Of a stretch of DNA of 64,000 nt, positions 43,049 to 52,024 are shown piece by piece. This stretch comes from Halomonas denitrificans. Lineage in GTDB: Bacteria > Pseudomonadota > Gammaproteobacteria > Pseudomonadales > Halomonadaceae. The DNA is taken from positions 248,001 to 312,000 of the forward strand of contig NZ_PYVX01000002.1 of NCBI RefSeq assembly GCF_003056305.1, in the 5' to 3' direction. The notes under the pieces are model-generated. The model made no database searches, was not told the origin of the DNA, and worked only from the letters and a program-made list of their open reading frames with translations. The position numbers and the translations under genes are program-made. Position 1 is the stretch's first letter, and every line of letters starts with the position of its first letter.

Positions 43049-44035
43049 TCAGGCCGGCGGCGGGCTCGGGACCACCAGCAGCGCCGCCCGGGCGCCGATC
43101 TCGACCTTGGCATTGGGGAAGACCACCGACAGCGGCGTCTCGCCGACGTCGAAGGCGCCGGCGCTGGCATCCTCGGCGAGCCGGGTGCCCGGCGCGAATT
43201 CGGTGAAGTTCGGCGTGTCGTCGGGGAAGCAGAGCCGGAAGTCGGTGTCCTGGCGCATCAGCTCGTGCTCGGCGCGGAAGAAGGCCATGCGCGCCGGGTC
43301 GTCGCGCTCGGGCGCGCGGCCCTCGACCAGCGCCTCGAGCAGCCGGCCCATGGGAGCCAGGGGGGCGAGGTCGTTGGCGCCGAAGGGCAGGGCGCGGCCC
43401 AGCTCCAGGGTGAAGGCCACCGCGCCGTGGTAGTGCTTCGAGTAGTGCGAGAAGGTCCAGCTGTGGCGGTGCTGGTGGAGCACCGCCTGGATATCGGCGC
43501 CGGCCAGCCACTGCCACTGGGCCGGCGGCGTCGGCGTGTCGCCGAAGGGCTCGACCACGAAGCGCGGGAAGCGGCTGTCGCGGATCGCCGTGTGCAGGTC
43601 GTAGTGCAGCGGGGCAAGCGAGGCGTGGCGACCGTAGAAGGCGTCGACCTCGCCCATCAGCGTCCGGGCCCGGTCGGGCTCGTCACCCGCCTCGTCGAGG
43701 TCGCGCCGGAACAGCCGGTTGAGGTTGGTCGCGACGAAGCGCTCGCCGCGGCGGATCGCCTCCGGATTGCCGAGCAGCACCAGCAGCGGCGCGCCAAGCG
43801 TCAGCAGGCCCGCCTCGAGCCGCGCGAGGAGCGCGCCCACGAGCTCGATGGGCGCGGTCTCGTTGCCGTGGATGCCCACCGAGAGCACGCAGGCCCGGGC
43901 CTCGTCGGCGCAGGCATCCGGCGCGAGCTCGAGCACCCCGGGGGCGAGCAGCCGGAAACGCCCGCCGGGCACGCGGCCCTCGCGAGTCGCGGGCGTGCGC
44001 CCCTCCAGTCCCTGGTCCAGCCACTCAGACAGCAT
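43049..44035 (-). CDS. astE: Succinylglutamate desuccinylase
   Basis: AstE hydrolyses N-succinylglutamate to succinate and glutamate, the last step of the arginine succinyltransferase route. The 328-residue protein has the zinc ligands H56 and E59 in GIHGNET and H149 in YDLHTAIR, and the catalytic Glu near E211 in TLELGRALPFG. astA, astB, astC and astD are not in the window. GAGG precedes ATG 44035. It is followed by the ABC transporter operon on the same strand, consistent with arginine or ornithine use. Confidence 0.92.
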   Translation of the reverse strand: MLSEWLDQGLEGRTPATREGRVPGGRFRLLAPGVLELAPDACADEARACVLSVGIHGNETAPIELVGALLARLEAGLLTLGAPLLVLLGNPEAIRRGERFVATNLNRLFRRDLDEAGDEPDRARTLMGEVDAFYGRHASLAPLHYDLHTAIRDSRFPRFVVEPFGDTPTPPAQWQWLAGADIQAVLHQHRHSWTFSHYSKHYHGAVAFTLELGRALPFGANDLAPLAPMGRLLEALVEGRAPERDDPARMAFFRAEHELMRQDTDFRLCFPDDTPNFTEFAPGTRLAEDASAGAFDVGETPLSVVFPNAKVEIGARAALLVVPSPPPA

Positions 44036-44175
44036 GTTCACCTCTCGTCTCGGAGGGCCCCTCAGCACCCGTCGTTGGTCTCGTTGCATCCGCCGACACC
44101 TTCCCGTCCTGGCCCGGCGGACTCAAGGCCCCGCGTCGGTCGGATGAAAGTGACGGGGCCCAGAGTGAAATTTCC

Positions 44176-44715
44176 TCAGCGCCAGGCGGCGCAGGCCTCG
44201 CCCTGTTCCACCTCGATCAGCCCCTCCACCGGGAAGTCGAGGGCCCGGGCTTGCTCGACCAGCGCCTGGTAGGTGGCTGGTGCGAGCTCGGGGGTGCGCG
44301 AGAGGAGCCACAGGTAGTCGCGGTCGGGGCCGGCCACCAGGGCCCAGTCGTACGCCGCGTCCAGGGCGAGCACGTTGTAGCCGGCGTAGAAGGGGCCGAA
44401 GAAGCTCACCTTCAGCCGCCCCTCGCCCGGCTCGCCGATCGTGTAGGCCTTGCCCTCGGCGACGCTCACCTCGCCGGCGGCGAGGTCCACGCCGCGGTTG
44501 ATCACCCGCACGCCGCCCGCGTCGCGACGCCGATAGTCGGCGGTGACGCAGTCAAGCCCCTCCTCGAAGCCGTGATCCAGGCGGGCGATCTCGTACCACT
44601 GGCCGAGGTAGCGGTCGAGCTCGAAGCCGGTGACGGCGCGGGTGCCCTCGGGCAGGCCGGTGCAGCCGGCGAGGCCTAGCCCCAGCAGGGCCGTGGTGAG
44701 CAGCGGTCGGGACAT
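44176..44715 (-). CDS. blc: Outer-membrane lipocalin Blc
   Basis: This 179-residue lipoprotein has the lipobox LGLGLAGC (Cys at 18) and the lipocalin GxW motif in YLGQWYEIARLDHGFEEGL. YRRRDAGGVRVINRG and YNVLALDAAYDWALVAGPDR are also typical of Blc. It binds lipids such as lysophospholipids at the outer membrane and is often induced by osmotic stress. GAGGAG precedes the ATG. Confidence 0.93.
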   Translation of the reverse strand: MSRPLLTTALLGLGLAGCTGLPEGTRAVTGFELDRYLGQWYEIARLDHGFEEGLDCVTADYRRRDAGGVRVINRGVDLAAGEVSVAEGKAYTIGEPGEGRLKVSFFGPFYAGYNVLALDAAYDWALVAGPDRDYLWLLSRTPELAPATYQALVEQARALDFPVEGLIEVEQGEACAAWR

Positions 44716-44854
44716 CGCGGGGACTCCTCGTCGAGACATGGTCGAGTGGTGCCGGCCACGGCGACGGCTGTGACCTTTGCACGATGGGGTGCCGGGCCTT
44801 CGCCGGCTAGACTGGCGACGCCCTCCAACCTCTGCACGCCGCCAGGACGCCGCC

Positions 44855-45742
44855 ATGACCGACCCCGTGGATCGCTTCGCCGCCCGCCCCCTCGTGGCCC
44901 ACTATGATGCGCCCCGCGCCGTCGGCGGGCCAGGCCTGACGGCGCGGCTGCGCGAGGCCTTTCGCGCCGCGGGACGCGACCCGGACCGGCTGACCCTCGA
45001 CGAGATCGCCGGCATCGACCAGCTCCACCTGGGTGGGCGGCGGGCCAGCCGGTCGCTGGTGGCCCTGGGCGAGCTGGCGCCCGGCGCTCGGGTGCTCGAC
45101 GTGGGGTGCGGCACCGGCGGGGCGAGCCGCCTGCTGGCCGCGGAGGTCGGCTGTGACGTGACGGGGCTCGACCTCACCCCCGCCTTCGTCGAGGCGGCCG
45201 CCTGGCTGAGCCAGGCCACCGGGCTCGAGGCGCGCACGCGCTTCCTGTGCGCCGACGCCGCCCGGGTGCCGCTGCCGGACGCTGGCGTCGAGACGATCTG
45301 GTGCCAACATGCACTGATGAACATGCCCGACGCGGCGGCGGTGCTGGCCGAATGGCACCGGCTCCTGGTGCCGGGCGGGCGGGTGCTGCTGCACGAGGTG
45401 GTGGCCGGGGACAATGCCGAGCCGCTGACCCTGCCGGTGCCCTGGGCCCGGGACGCCGCGACCAGCCACCTGCGCTCTCGCGAGGCCCTGGAGCGCCTGC
45501 TCGCCGAGGCCGGCTTCGTACCGGTGGTGGTGCAGGACGTCACCGCGGCGGCGCTGGCCTGGCGGCAAACCCGCACCGAGCGCGAGAGCGGTGGAGCCGC
45601 GCCGGCGCCAGGGGGGCCGCTGCCCGGGCCCGAGCGGATCTTCGGCGACGACTTCCCGCTCATGGGGCGCAACCTGCGCGACAACCTGGCTGCCGGGAAG
45701 GTGCGCATCCTCGAGGGAGTGTGGCGTCGGGGGAATCGATGA
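44855..45742 (+). CDS. Class I SAM-dependent methyltransferase
   Basis: This 295-residue protein has the SAM-binding motif ARVLDVGCGTGGASRLLAAE and further Rossmann strands (VTGLDLTPAF, VETIWCQHALMNMPDAAAVL). It resembles small-molecule methyltransferases of the ubiquinone/glycine-sarcosine type, but the substrate cannot be told. It starts at ATG 44855. It stands alone between blc and wrbA. Confidence 0.85.
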   Translation: MTDPVDRFAARPLVAHYDAPRAVGGPGLTARLREAFRAAGRDPDRLTLDEIAGIDQLHLGGRRASRSLVALGELAPGARVLDVGCGTGGASRLLAAEVGCDVTGLDLTPAFVEAAAWLSQATGLEARTRFLCADAARVPLPDAGVETIWCQHALMNMPDAAAVLAEWHRLLVPGGRVLLHEVVAGDNAEPLTLPVPWARDAATSHLRSREALERLLAEAGFVPVVVQDVTAAALAWRQTRTERESGGAAPAPGGPLPGPERIFGDDFPLMGRNLRDNLAAGKVRILEGVWRRGNR

Positions 45743-45834
45743 AACCGAACCGCGCCGACGAAAACCTTCGCTTTTTTGCATGACGTGAGCTCTCTATGCT
45801 GTGGCTGTCAATCAGTCAGCGACAGGAGGTTGTC

Positions 45835-46431
45835 ATGACGAAGGTTCTCGTGCTCTACCACTCCATGTACGGCCATATCGACACCCTCGCGCGGGCCGTC
45901 GCCGAGGGCGCGCGCCAGGTGGCGGGCGTGGAGGTTACCGTCAAGCGGGTGCCGGAAACCATGGACCCGGAAGCCTTCGCCAAGGCCGGCGGCCAGCAGT
46001 TCGATACCCCCGAGGCGACGCCCGGGGAGCTGGCCGACTACGATGCGGTGATCTTCGGCACCCCCACGCGCTTCGGCAACATGAGCGGCCAGATGCGCAA
46101 CTTCCTCGACCAGACCGGCGGCCTGTGGGCCAAGGGCGAGCTGCGCGGCAAGGTGGCAAGCGTGTTCACCTCCACCGGCACCGGCGGTGGACAGGAAACC
46201 ACCATCACCTCCTTCTGGCACACCCTGGCCCACCAGGGGATGGTGATCGCGCCGCTCGGCTACGGCATCGGCGAGCAGTACATCTTCGACCAGGCCGGCG
46301 GTGGCAATCCCTACGGCGCCTCGACCATTGCCGGCGGCGACGGCTCGCGCCAGCCCGACGAGCGCGAGCTCAAGATCGCCCGCTTCCAGGGCGAGCACGT
46401 GGCGGGGATCGCCGCCAAGCTTGCCGGCTAA
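45835..46431 (+). CDS. wrbA: NAD(P)H:quinone oxidoreductase WrbA
   Basis: This 198-residue FMN flavodoxin-like enzyme carries out two-electron reduction of quinones. It has the N-terminal FMN loop [37 protein letters not shown] and [15 protein letters not shown]. It forms tetramers in the cytosol and protects against quinone stress. AGGAGG precedes the ATG at 45835. The hairpin at 46457 ends it. Confidence 0.96.
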   Translation: MTKVLVLYHSMYGHIDTLARAVAEGARQVAGVEVTVKRVPETMDPEAFAKAGGQQFDTPEATPGELADYDAVIFGTPTRFGNMSGQMRNFLDQTGGLWAKGELRGKVASVFTSTGTGGGQETTITSFWHTLAHQGMVIAPLGYGIGEQYIFDQAGGGNPYGASTIAGGDGSRQPDERELKIARFQGEHVAGIAAKLAG

Positions 46432-46456
46432 CCCCCCAGCGAAAGCTGGCGTTACC

Positions 46457-46489
46457 AAGGCCCCGTCCGACGCGCCCGGGCGGGGCCTT
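46457..46489. terminator. Terminator between wrbA and the dmlA-like gene
   Basis: AAGGCCCCG and CGGGGCCTT form a nine-base stem with a 15-base loop. It serves convergent genes and ends in a short T stretch. Confidence 0.7.
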
Positions 46490-46507
46490 GCCGTGTCGGG
46501 AGCCGCC

Positions 46508-47581
46508 TCAGCCGGCGATGCGCGCGGCGATGGCGCGCCCGAGGGTCTCGGTGGTGCCGCGGCCGCCCAGGTCGGGGGTGAGCAGGTCGGCATCGCCCTC
46601 GGCGAGCACCGCCTCGAAGGCGTCGACGATGGCCTGGCCGGCGTCCGGGTGACCGAGGTGCTCGAGCATCATGGCGGCCGACCAGATCTGGCCGATGGGG
46701 TTGGCGATGCCCTGCCCGGCGATGTCCGGGGCGCTGCCGTGCACCGGCTCGAAGAGGCTCGGGAAGGTGCCGTCGGGGTTGATGTTGGCCGAGGGCGCCA
46801 CGCCGATGGTGCCGGTGCAGGCCGGGCCCAGGTCGGAGAGGATGTCGCCGAACAGGTTGCTCGCCACCACCACGTCGAACCAGTCGGGGTGCATCACGAA
46901 GTTGGCCGCCAGGATGTCGATGTGGAACGCCTGCACCGAGACCTCGGGGTAGCGCTCGCCCACCGCCTTCACGCGCTCGTCCCACCACGGCATGGTGATG
47001 GCGATGCCGTTGGACTTGGTGGCCGAGGTGAGCTGTTTCCTGGGGCGGCTGGCCGCCAGCTCATAGGCGTATTGCAGCACCCGGTCGACCCCGGTGCGGG
47101 TCATCACCGTCTCCTGGATCACCACCTCGCGCTCGGTGCCCTCGAACATCCGGCCGCCGACGCTGGAGTACTCGCCCTCGGTGTTCTCGCGCACCACGTA
47201 GAAGTCGATGTCGCCGGGCGCGCGGCCGGCCAGCGGGCTCTTCACCCCCGGCAGCAGCTTGCAGGGGCGCAGGTTGACGTACTGATCGAAGCGGCGGCGA
47301 AACTGCAGCAGCGAGCCCCACAGCGAGACATGGTCGGGCACCGTCTCCGGCCAGCCCACCGCGCCGTAGAAGATGGCGTCATGGTCCTTGAGCGTCTCGA
47401 ACCAGTCGTCGGGCAGCATCTGGCCGTGCTCGAGGTAGTAGTCGCAGCTGGCGAAGTCGAAGGGCTCGAGGGCGAGGTCGAGGTGAAAGCGCTCGGCGGC
47501 GGCCTCGAGGGCGCGCAGCCCCTCGGGCATCACCTCCTTGCCGATGCCGTCGCCGGGAAGGACCGCGATACGGTGGGTCAT
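46508..47581 (-). CDS. dmlA: Tartrate / D-malate dehydrogenase (isopropylmalate dehydrogenase family)
   Basis: This 357-residue NAD-dependent decarboxylating dehydrogenase starts HRIAVLPGDGIGKEVMPEGL. ENTEGEYSSVGGRMFEG and the substrate loop FRRRFDQYVNLRPCKLLPG are characteristic of the TtuC/DmlA branch rather than LeuB. It oxidises D-malate or tartrate to pyruvate or oxaloglycolate. It diverges from a LysR regulator across about 105 bases, the dmlA-dmlR arrangement. D-malate versus tartrate cannot be decided from sequence. Confidence 0.88.
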   Translation of the reverse strand: MTHRIAVLPGDGIGKEVMPEGLRALEAAAERFHLDLALEPFDFASCDYYLEHGQMLPDDWFETLKDHDAIFYGAVGWPETVPDHVSLWGSLLQFRRRFDQYVNLRPCKLLPGVKSPLAGRAPGDIDFYVVRENTEGEYSSVGGRMFEGTEREVVIQETVMTRTGVDRVLQYAYELAASRPRKQLTSATKSNGIAITMPWWDERVKAVGERYPEVSVQAFHIDILAANFVMHPDWFDVVVASNLFGDILSDLGPACTGTIGVAPSANINPDGTFPSLFEPVHGSAPDIAGQGIANPIGQIWSAAMMLEHLGHPDAGQAIVDAFEAVLAEGDADLLTPDLGGRGTTETLGRAIAARIAG

Positions 47582-47686
47582 GGGGGGACTCCAGGGTCGT
47601 GGATGATGGCGGTCAGTCTAGTCCTCTACACGAGAAAGATAATCGCGTTACTCTTCAATGCATTGTTGATCTCAAGTGGAGAGTGC

Positions 47687-48637
47687 ATGTCGCCCCTGGA
47701 CGACCTGGCCTTCTTTCGGCACCTGGCCCGCGCCGGCAGCCTCACCGCCACGGCCCGGGAGCTCGGCCTCTCGCTGTCGGCGGTGAGCAAGCGCCTCAAG
47801 CAACTGGAGGCGCGGCTGGGGGTGGAGCTCGCCCGCCGCACCACCCGTCGCCTGGCGCTCACCGCCGAGGGCGAGCGCTACCTGGCGCAGGGCGGTCGGA
47901 TCCTCGACGAGCTCGGCGAACTCGAGGAGTCCCTGGGCGCGCATCGCGCCGGACTCTCCGGCCCGCTGCGGATCAACGCCACCTTCGGCTTCGGGCGTCG
48001 TCACGTCGCCCCGCTGCTCTCGGCCTTCTGCTCCGAGCATCCCGGCATCGAGGCGACGTTGGAGCTCTCCGGCTTCCCGCTGAGCCTCGGCGACCAGGCC
48101 TTCGACATCGGCGTTCGCGTGGGCGAGCCGCCGGACTCGCGTCTGGTGGCCCGCCGGATCCTGGCCAGCCGACGGATCCTCTGTGCCGCGCCCGAGCTCG
48201 CGGTGAGCCTGCCGGCGCTGCGCTCGCCGGCTGACCTGTCGGCGCTGCCCTGCCTGCTGCTGCGCGAGAACGACAGCGACTTCGCCGTGTGGCGATTCCA
48301 CCGCCGCGACGCTCCCGAGGTCGAGCAGGCGGTCAAGGTGGCGGGGCCGCTCGCCAGCAACGACGGCGAGGTGGTCATGCGCCTGGCGCTGGACGGTCAC
48401 GGCATCGTCCTGCGCTCCTGGTGGGACGTGCACGAGCATCTGGCGGGCGGTCGGCTGCTGCCGCTGCTGCCCGAGTGGCAAGGCGTGCGCGCCGACTTCC
48501 ACGCGGTCTATCGTCAGCATCGCCACGTGCCGGCGCGCATCCGCGCCTTCGTTGCCTATCTTGAACAGGAGATGGCCAGCCGCCTGCCTTCCCTGCAGAA
48601 TGTCGCCACTGCCCGCCGAGGAGCCCCGTTCCCGTGA
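47687..48637 (+). CDS. LysR-family regulator (DmlR-like)
   Basis: This 316-residue protein starts MSPLDDLAFFRHLARAGSLT and has the winged helix (ATARELGLSLSAVSKRLKQL). The effector domain has GPLRINATFGFGRRHVAPLL and GFPLSLGDQAFDIGVRVGEP, typical of the DmlR group. It is divergent from the dmlA-like dehydrogenase and probably activates it. Its end overlaps the start of the glycosyltransferase gene by four bases (GTGA). Confidence 0.9.
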   Translation: MSPLDDLAFFRHLARAGSLTATARELGLSLSAVSKRLKQLEARLGVELARRTTRRLALTAEGERYLAQGGRILDELGELEESLGAHRAGLSGPLRINATFGFGRRHVAPLLSAFCSEHPGIEATLELSGFPLSLGDQAFDIGVRVGEPPDSRLVARRILASRRILCAAPELAVSLPALRSPADLSALPCLLLRENDSDFAVWRFHRRDAPEVEQAVKVAGPLASNDGEVVMRLALDGHGIVLRSWWDVHEHLAGGRLLPLLPEWQGVRADFHAVYRQHRHVPARIRAFVAYLEQEMASRLPSLQNVATARRGAPFP

Positions 48638-49962
48638 ATGTGCTGATGTTCACCAACACCTACCTGCCCATCGTTGGCGGGGTCAGCGAGTCGGTCCAGC
48701 GGCTAAAGCGCCAGCTGCAGGCCTCCGGCCACCGGGTGCTGGTGGTGGCGCCGCGCCTGGAGGGGCAGCCCGCCGAGGAGGACGACGTGGTGCGGGTGGT
48801 GGCCATGCAGCACTTCAACGGCAGCGACTTCTCGCTGCCGGTGCCGATCCCGGGCCAGCTCCACGAGGAGATCGAGGCCTTCGAGCCGGACATCGTCCAC
48901 GCCCACCACCCCTTCCTGCTCGGCGATACCGCCGCCCGGGCCGCCGAGACCTACGGCCTCCCGCTGATCTTCACCCACCACACCCTCTACGAGCACTACA
49001 CCCACTACGTGCCCGGCGACTCGCCGCGCATGCAGCGCTTCGCCAAGGCGCTCGCCACCCAGTACACCTGGCTGTGCGACGAGGTGATCGCTCCCAGCGA
49101 GAGCATCCGCGACCTGCTGCGCCGGCGCGAGGCCAACCCGGCCATCAGCGTGGTGCCGAGCGGGGTGGACACCGCGCGCTACGCCCTGGGCGACGGCCGC
49201 GCCTGGCGCGCGCGGCTCGGCATCCCCGAGGAGGCCTACGTGATGGGCCACCTGGGGCGCCTGGCCCGGGAGAAGAACCTGGCCTTCCTGGCCGAGGCGC
49301 TGGCCGGCGCGCTGGTGGCGCGCCCCGAGGCGCACTGCCTGGTGGTGGGCGAGGGCGACGCGCGGCGCGACATCGAGGCGGTGATGGTGGCGCGCGGCGT
49401 GGCGGAGCGCCTGCACTTCACCGGCCGCCTCCAGGGCCAGGCGCTGATCGACGCCTACCACGCCATGGACGTCTTCGCCTTCGCCTCCCACAGCGAGACC
49501 CAGGGCATGGTGGTGGCCGAGGCCATGGCGGCCGGGCTGCCGGTGGTGGCCCTCGACGCCCCGGGGGTGCGCGAGGTGGTGGTCGAGGGCCGCAACGGCC
49601 GGCTGATCGCCGGCGACGATCTCGACGCCATGGCCGAGGCGCTGGCGGCGCTGGCCGTTCGCGAGGCACGGGCGCCGCTGGCCGAGGCGGCGCTCGCGAC
49701 GGCCGCCGACTACGACGAGGCGCGCTGCGCGGCGCGCTGCCTGGCCGTCTATCGCCAGGCGATCGCCCGGGGCGGCCCCTTCACCCACGCCGACGAGGGG
49801 GGCTGGGAGCGGATCCGCCATCGGCTGGGCGCCGAGTGGCAGATCCTGCGCCATCGCGGGCGCCTGCTGCGCCACCTGGTGCAGGAGGAGTGGGAGCAGG
49901 AGCGCCCCGCCTGGTGGCCCGGCCACCGCGAGGAGGACGAGCCCGAGGCGCCGCGGGAGTAG
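48634..49962 (+). CDS. Family 4 glycosyltransferase
   Basis: This 442-residue GT-B enzyme has the N-terminal acceptor domain (MNVLMFTNTYLPIVGGVSES, HAHHPFLLGDTAAR) and the donor region GHLGRLAREKNLAFLAEAL, FASHSETQGMVVAEAMAAGL and PVVALDAPGVREVV. It resembles glycolipid glycosyltransferases of the diacylglycerol or mannosyl type. The C-terminal 60 residues are charged (QEEWEQERPAWWPGHREEDE) and may bind the membrane surface. GTG is the start. The convergent TVP38 gene ends three bases away. Confidence 0.88.
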   Translation: MNVLMFTNTYLPIVGGVSESVQRLKRQLQASGHRVLVVAPRLEGQPAEEDDVVRVVAMQHFNGSDFSLPVPIPGQLHEEIEAFEPDIVHAHHPFLLGDTAARAAETYGLPLIFTHHTLYEHYTHYVPGDSPRMQRFAKALATQYTWLCDEVIAPSESIRDLLRRREANPAISVVPSGVDTARYALGDGRAWRARLGIPEEAYVMGHLGRLAREKNLAFLAEALAGALVARPEAHCLVVGEGDARRDIEAVMVARGVAERLHFTGRLQGQALIDAYHAMDVFAFASHSETQGMVVAEAMAAGLPVVALDAPGVREVVVEGRNGRLIAGDDLDAMAEALAALAVREARAPLAEAALATAADYDEARCAARCLAVYRQAIARGGPFTHADEGGWERIRHRLGAEWQILRHRGRLLRHLVQEEWEQERPAWWPGHREEDEPEAPRE

Positions 49963-49965
49963 CCC

Positions 49966-50646
49966 TCAGCGGGCGCGGCGGCGCCGGTCCGCCCAGCGCT
50001 TCAGCCCCACCAGCAGGGCCACCCCGACCAGCAGGCCGCCGACCGCCCAGTAAAGCTCGCCGCGGCTCTCGGCGGTGGCCAGCTGCCCCAGCTGGCTGCC
50101 CAGCAGGGTGACCCCGGCGAGCCCCGGGGCGATGCCCAGCAGCGAGCCGATCATGTAGTCGCGAAAGCGCAGGCGGAAGGCCCCGGCCATCATGTTGGTC
50201 AGGGTGAAGGGCGCCAGCGGCAGCAGGTTGACCAGGGTCATGGTGCGGATGCCGCGCCCCGAGAGGTAGCGCGAGAGGCCCTTGAGGCGCCGGCCGCCGT
50301 GGCGCATGAGCGCCTCGCGGCCCAGCCGGCGCCCGACCCACCAGGTCAGCATCGAGGCGGCCAGGGTGCCGGCCAGGGCGTAGGCGAAGCCCCACCAGGG
50401 CCCGAACAGCAGGCCGGTGAGCGCCACCAGCAGGCTGAGCGGGAACATCACCAGCGAGGCGCCGGCGTAGACCGCCATCACCACCGCGACCGCCCAGGGG
50501 GCGTCCCGCCAGGCCAGTGCCCCCGTCGCCAGCGTCATCAGGGTCTCCACCGTCAGCAGATCGCGCATGGCGAGCCACTGCCAGAGCAGGCCGAGGGCCA
50601 GGAGGGCGACCAGCAGGCCGGTGACGAGGACGAGGCGGTGGCTCAT
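49966..50646 (-). CDS. TVP38/TMEM64 (DedA-like) membrane protein
   Basis: This 226-residue protein has about six helices and the SNARE-associated pattern: VMFPLSLLVALTGLLFGPWW, GFAYALAGTLAASMLTWWVG, RRLGREALMRH and NLLPLAPFTLTNMMAGAF. The family is linked to lipid scrambling and envelope maintenance; the exact job here is unknown. The start MSHRLVLVTG (ATG 50646) is chosen over the earlier one at 50682. Confidence 0.88.
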   Translation of the reverse strand: MSHRLVLVTGLLVALLALGLLWQWLAMRDLLTVETLMTLATGALAWRDAPWAVAVVMAVYAGASLVMFPLSLLVALTGLLFGPWWGFAYALAGTLAASMLTWWVGRRLGREALMRHGGRRLKGLSRYLSGRGIRTMTLVNLLPLAPFTLTNMMAGAFRLRFRDYMIGSLLGIAPGLAGVTLLGSQLGQLATAESRGELYWAVGGLLVGVALLVGLKRWADRRRRAR

Positions 50647-50743
50647 GTCGCGCGGTTCCGTGGAGGCGGGGCCCCCAAGCATACGGCAGCGCGGGCGAGC
50701 GCCAAAGCGCCGGCGCGAGCCCGCCCGCGATCCTCCCGCCGCC

Positions 50744-51916
50744 TCAGGCCTGGCGGGCCAGCACCCGCAGGCGGGACTCGCACATGTCGAGGTCGAGGTA
50801 GGTGCCTTGCAGGTGGCGCCGGCCGGTGCTCGGGTCGAAGGCGTTGCGCCCGTGCATCACCCGGCGGTTGTCGAAGGCGACCATCTCGCCCGGGGCCAGG
50901 GAGAACTCGAGCCGGTTCCGGGGATCCTGTGCCAGCGCCCAGAACACGCGGTAGGCGTCGTACCAGGCATCGATCTCCTCGAGGGGGAGGCGCAGGGTGT
51001 CGCGGATCCAGTTGTTGAGCCGGACCTCGACGACCCGGTCCTGCTCGTCGAGGGAGAACAGCGGCGCGCTCCACACGAGGTCATGCCCCTCGTCCTGGAA
51101 GCGGAAGTCGATCTCGGTCTCGGCCAGCCGGCGGAACGCCTCCGGGTCCTGGCGACGCAGGGCCTCGGCCGCGGCGAAGCCGTCGAAGAAGGTGGACTCG
51201 CCGCCCTCGGCGTCGTTCTCCAGGCAGTAGAGCAGCTGGATGTCCGGCGGATGGCGCCAGTTGGGCAGGTCGGTGTGCAGCGCCAGGCCGATGGCGGTGT
51301 AGGCGGCGTTGTTCGGGTTGGGCTTGGACTGCACGTCGAAGCGGGCGCCGAAGTTGGTGGCGCGCAGGGGCCCGATGCGGCCCGCCAGGCGGCTGACCTC
51401 CTCGTCGGCCAGCGGGCCGTTCTCGAGCAGCACCAGGCCATCGCGCAGCAGGGCGGTGAGCCAGGCGCGCTCGCCCTCTGCGCCGGCCACGAAGTCGGCG
51501 TGGTCGACGCGGGTCGGGCGATAGTCCGGGGCCCAGGGGCGGCGAGCCGGCACGGCATCCTCTCGCGCCTGGCCCGGGCGGCGCTGATGCAGCCAGACGG
51601 CGTCGAAGCGGCTGACGTGGCCGTCGGCCCAGGTCAGGATCAGGTTGCCGTCCTCGAGCTCCGTGGCCGGGGCCCGTTCCGGCACCTCGAGGGCCATGTA
51701 GAGGCGCTCGCGGGTCATCGGGTGGCGGCACTCGGCGCAGGCGCAGTGGTCGCGCAGCCAGGTCAGCGGAAACCGGGCCCGGTCGCCGTTGCGCCAGCCA
51801 AGGGCCAGCTGTCGTCCGGCCTCCGTGGCCTCGATGAGCGCCGGCCCCTCGGCGTGCGGGGCAAGTTCGCCCATGGGCAGCACGGCGCGTGCCTCGGCAA
51901 TCGGCGTATCGGTCAT
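50744..51916 (-). CDS. Gamma-butyrobetaine hydroxylase-like dioxygenase
   Basis: This 390-residue Fe(II)/2-oxoglutarate dioxygenase has the N-terminal zinc-binding DUF971-like domain (LRDHCACAECRHP, with C58, C60, C63 and H65) and the C-terminal TauD-type domain. The iron ligands are H214 and D216 in ALHTDLPNW and H355 in RVMHGRNAFD; the 2-oxoglutarate Arg lies in TGRRHLQGTY. Such enzymes hydroxylate gamma-butyrobetaine to carnitine or act on trimethyllysine. In a halophile a role in betaine or carnitine turnover is plausible. It diverges from a LysR regulator that is likely to control it. Confidence 0.9.
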   Translation of the reverse strand: MTDTPIAEARAVLPMGELAPHAEGPALIEATEAGRQLALGWRNGDRARFPLTWLRDHCACAECRHPMTRERLYMALEVPERAPATELEDGNLILTWADGHVSRFDAVWLHQRRPGQAREDAVPARRPWAPDYRPTRVDHADFVAGAEGERAWLTALLRDGLVLLENGPLADEEVSRLAGRIGPLRATNFGARFDVQSKPNPNNAAYTAIGLALHTDLPNWRHPPDIQLLYCLENDAEGGESTFFDGFAAAEALRRQDPEAFRRLAETEIDFRFQDEGHDLVWSAPLFSLDEQDRVVEVRLNNWIRDTLRLPLEEIDAWYDAYRVFWALAQDPRNRLEFSLAPGEMVAFDNRRVMHGRNAFDPSTGRRHLQGTYLDLDMCESRLRVLARQA

Positions 51917-52024
51917 GATCGGCTCCTCCCTTATCGAAGGCGCTCATGGTGGCGGCTGGCCGGTACGCCGACAAACGATTAATCTGGCCCCTATGACCCC
52001 ATTCAGCTTATGCGTAGGTTATTC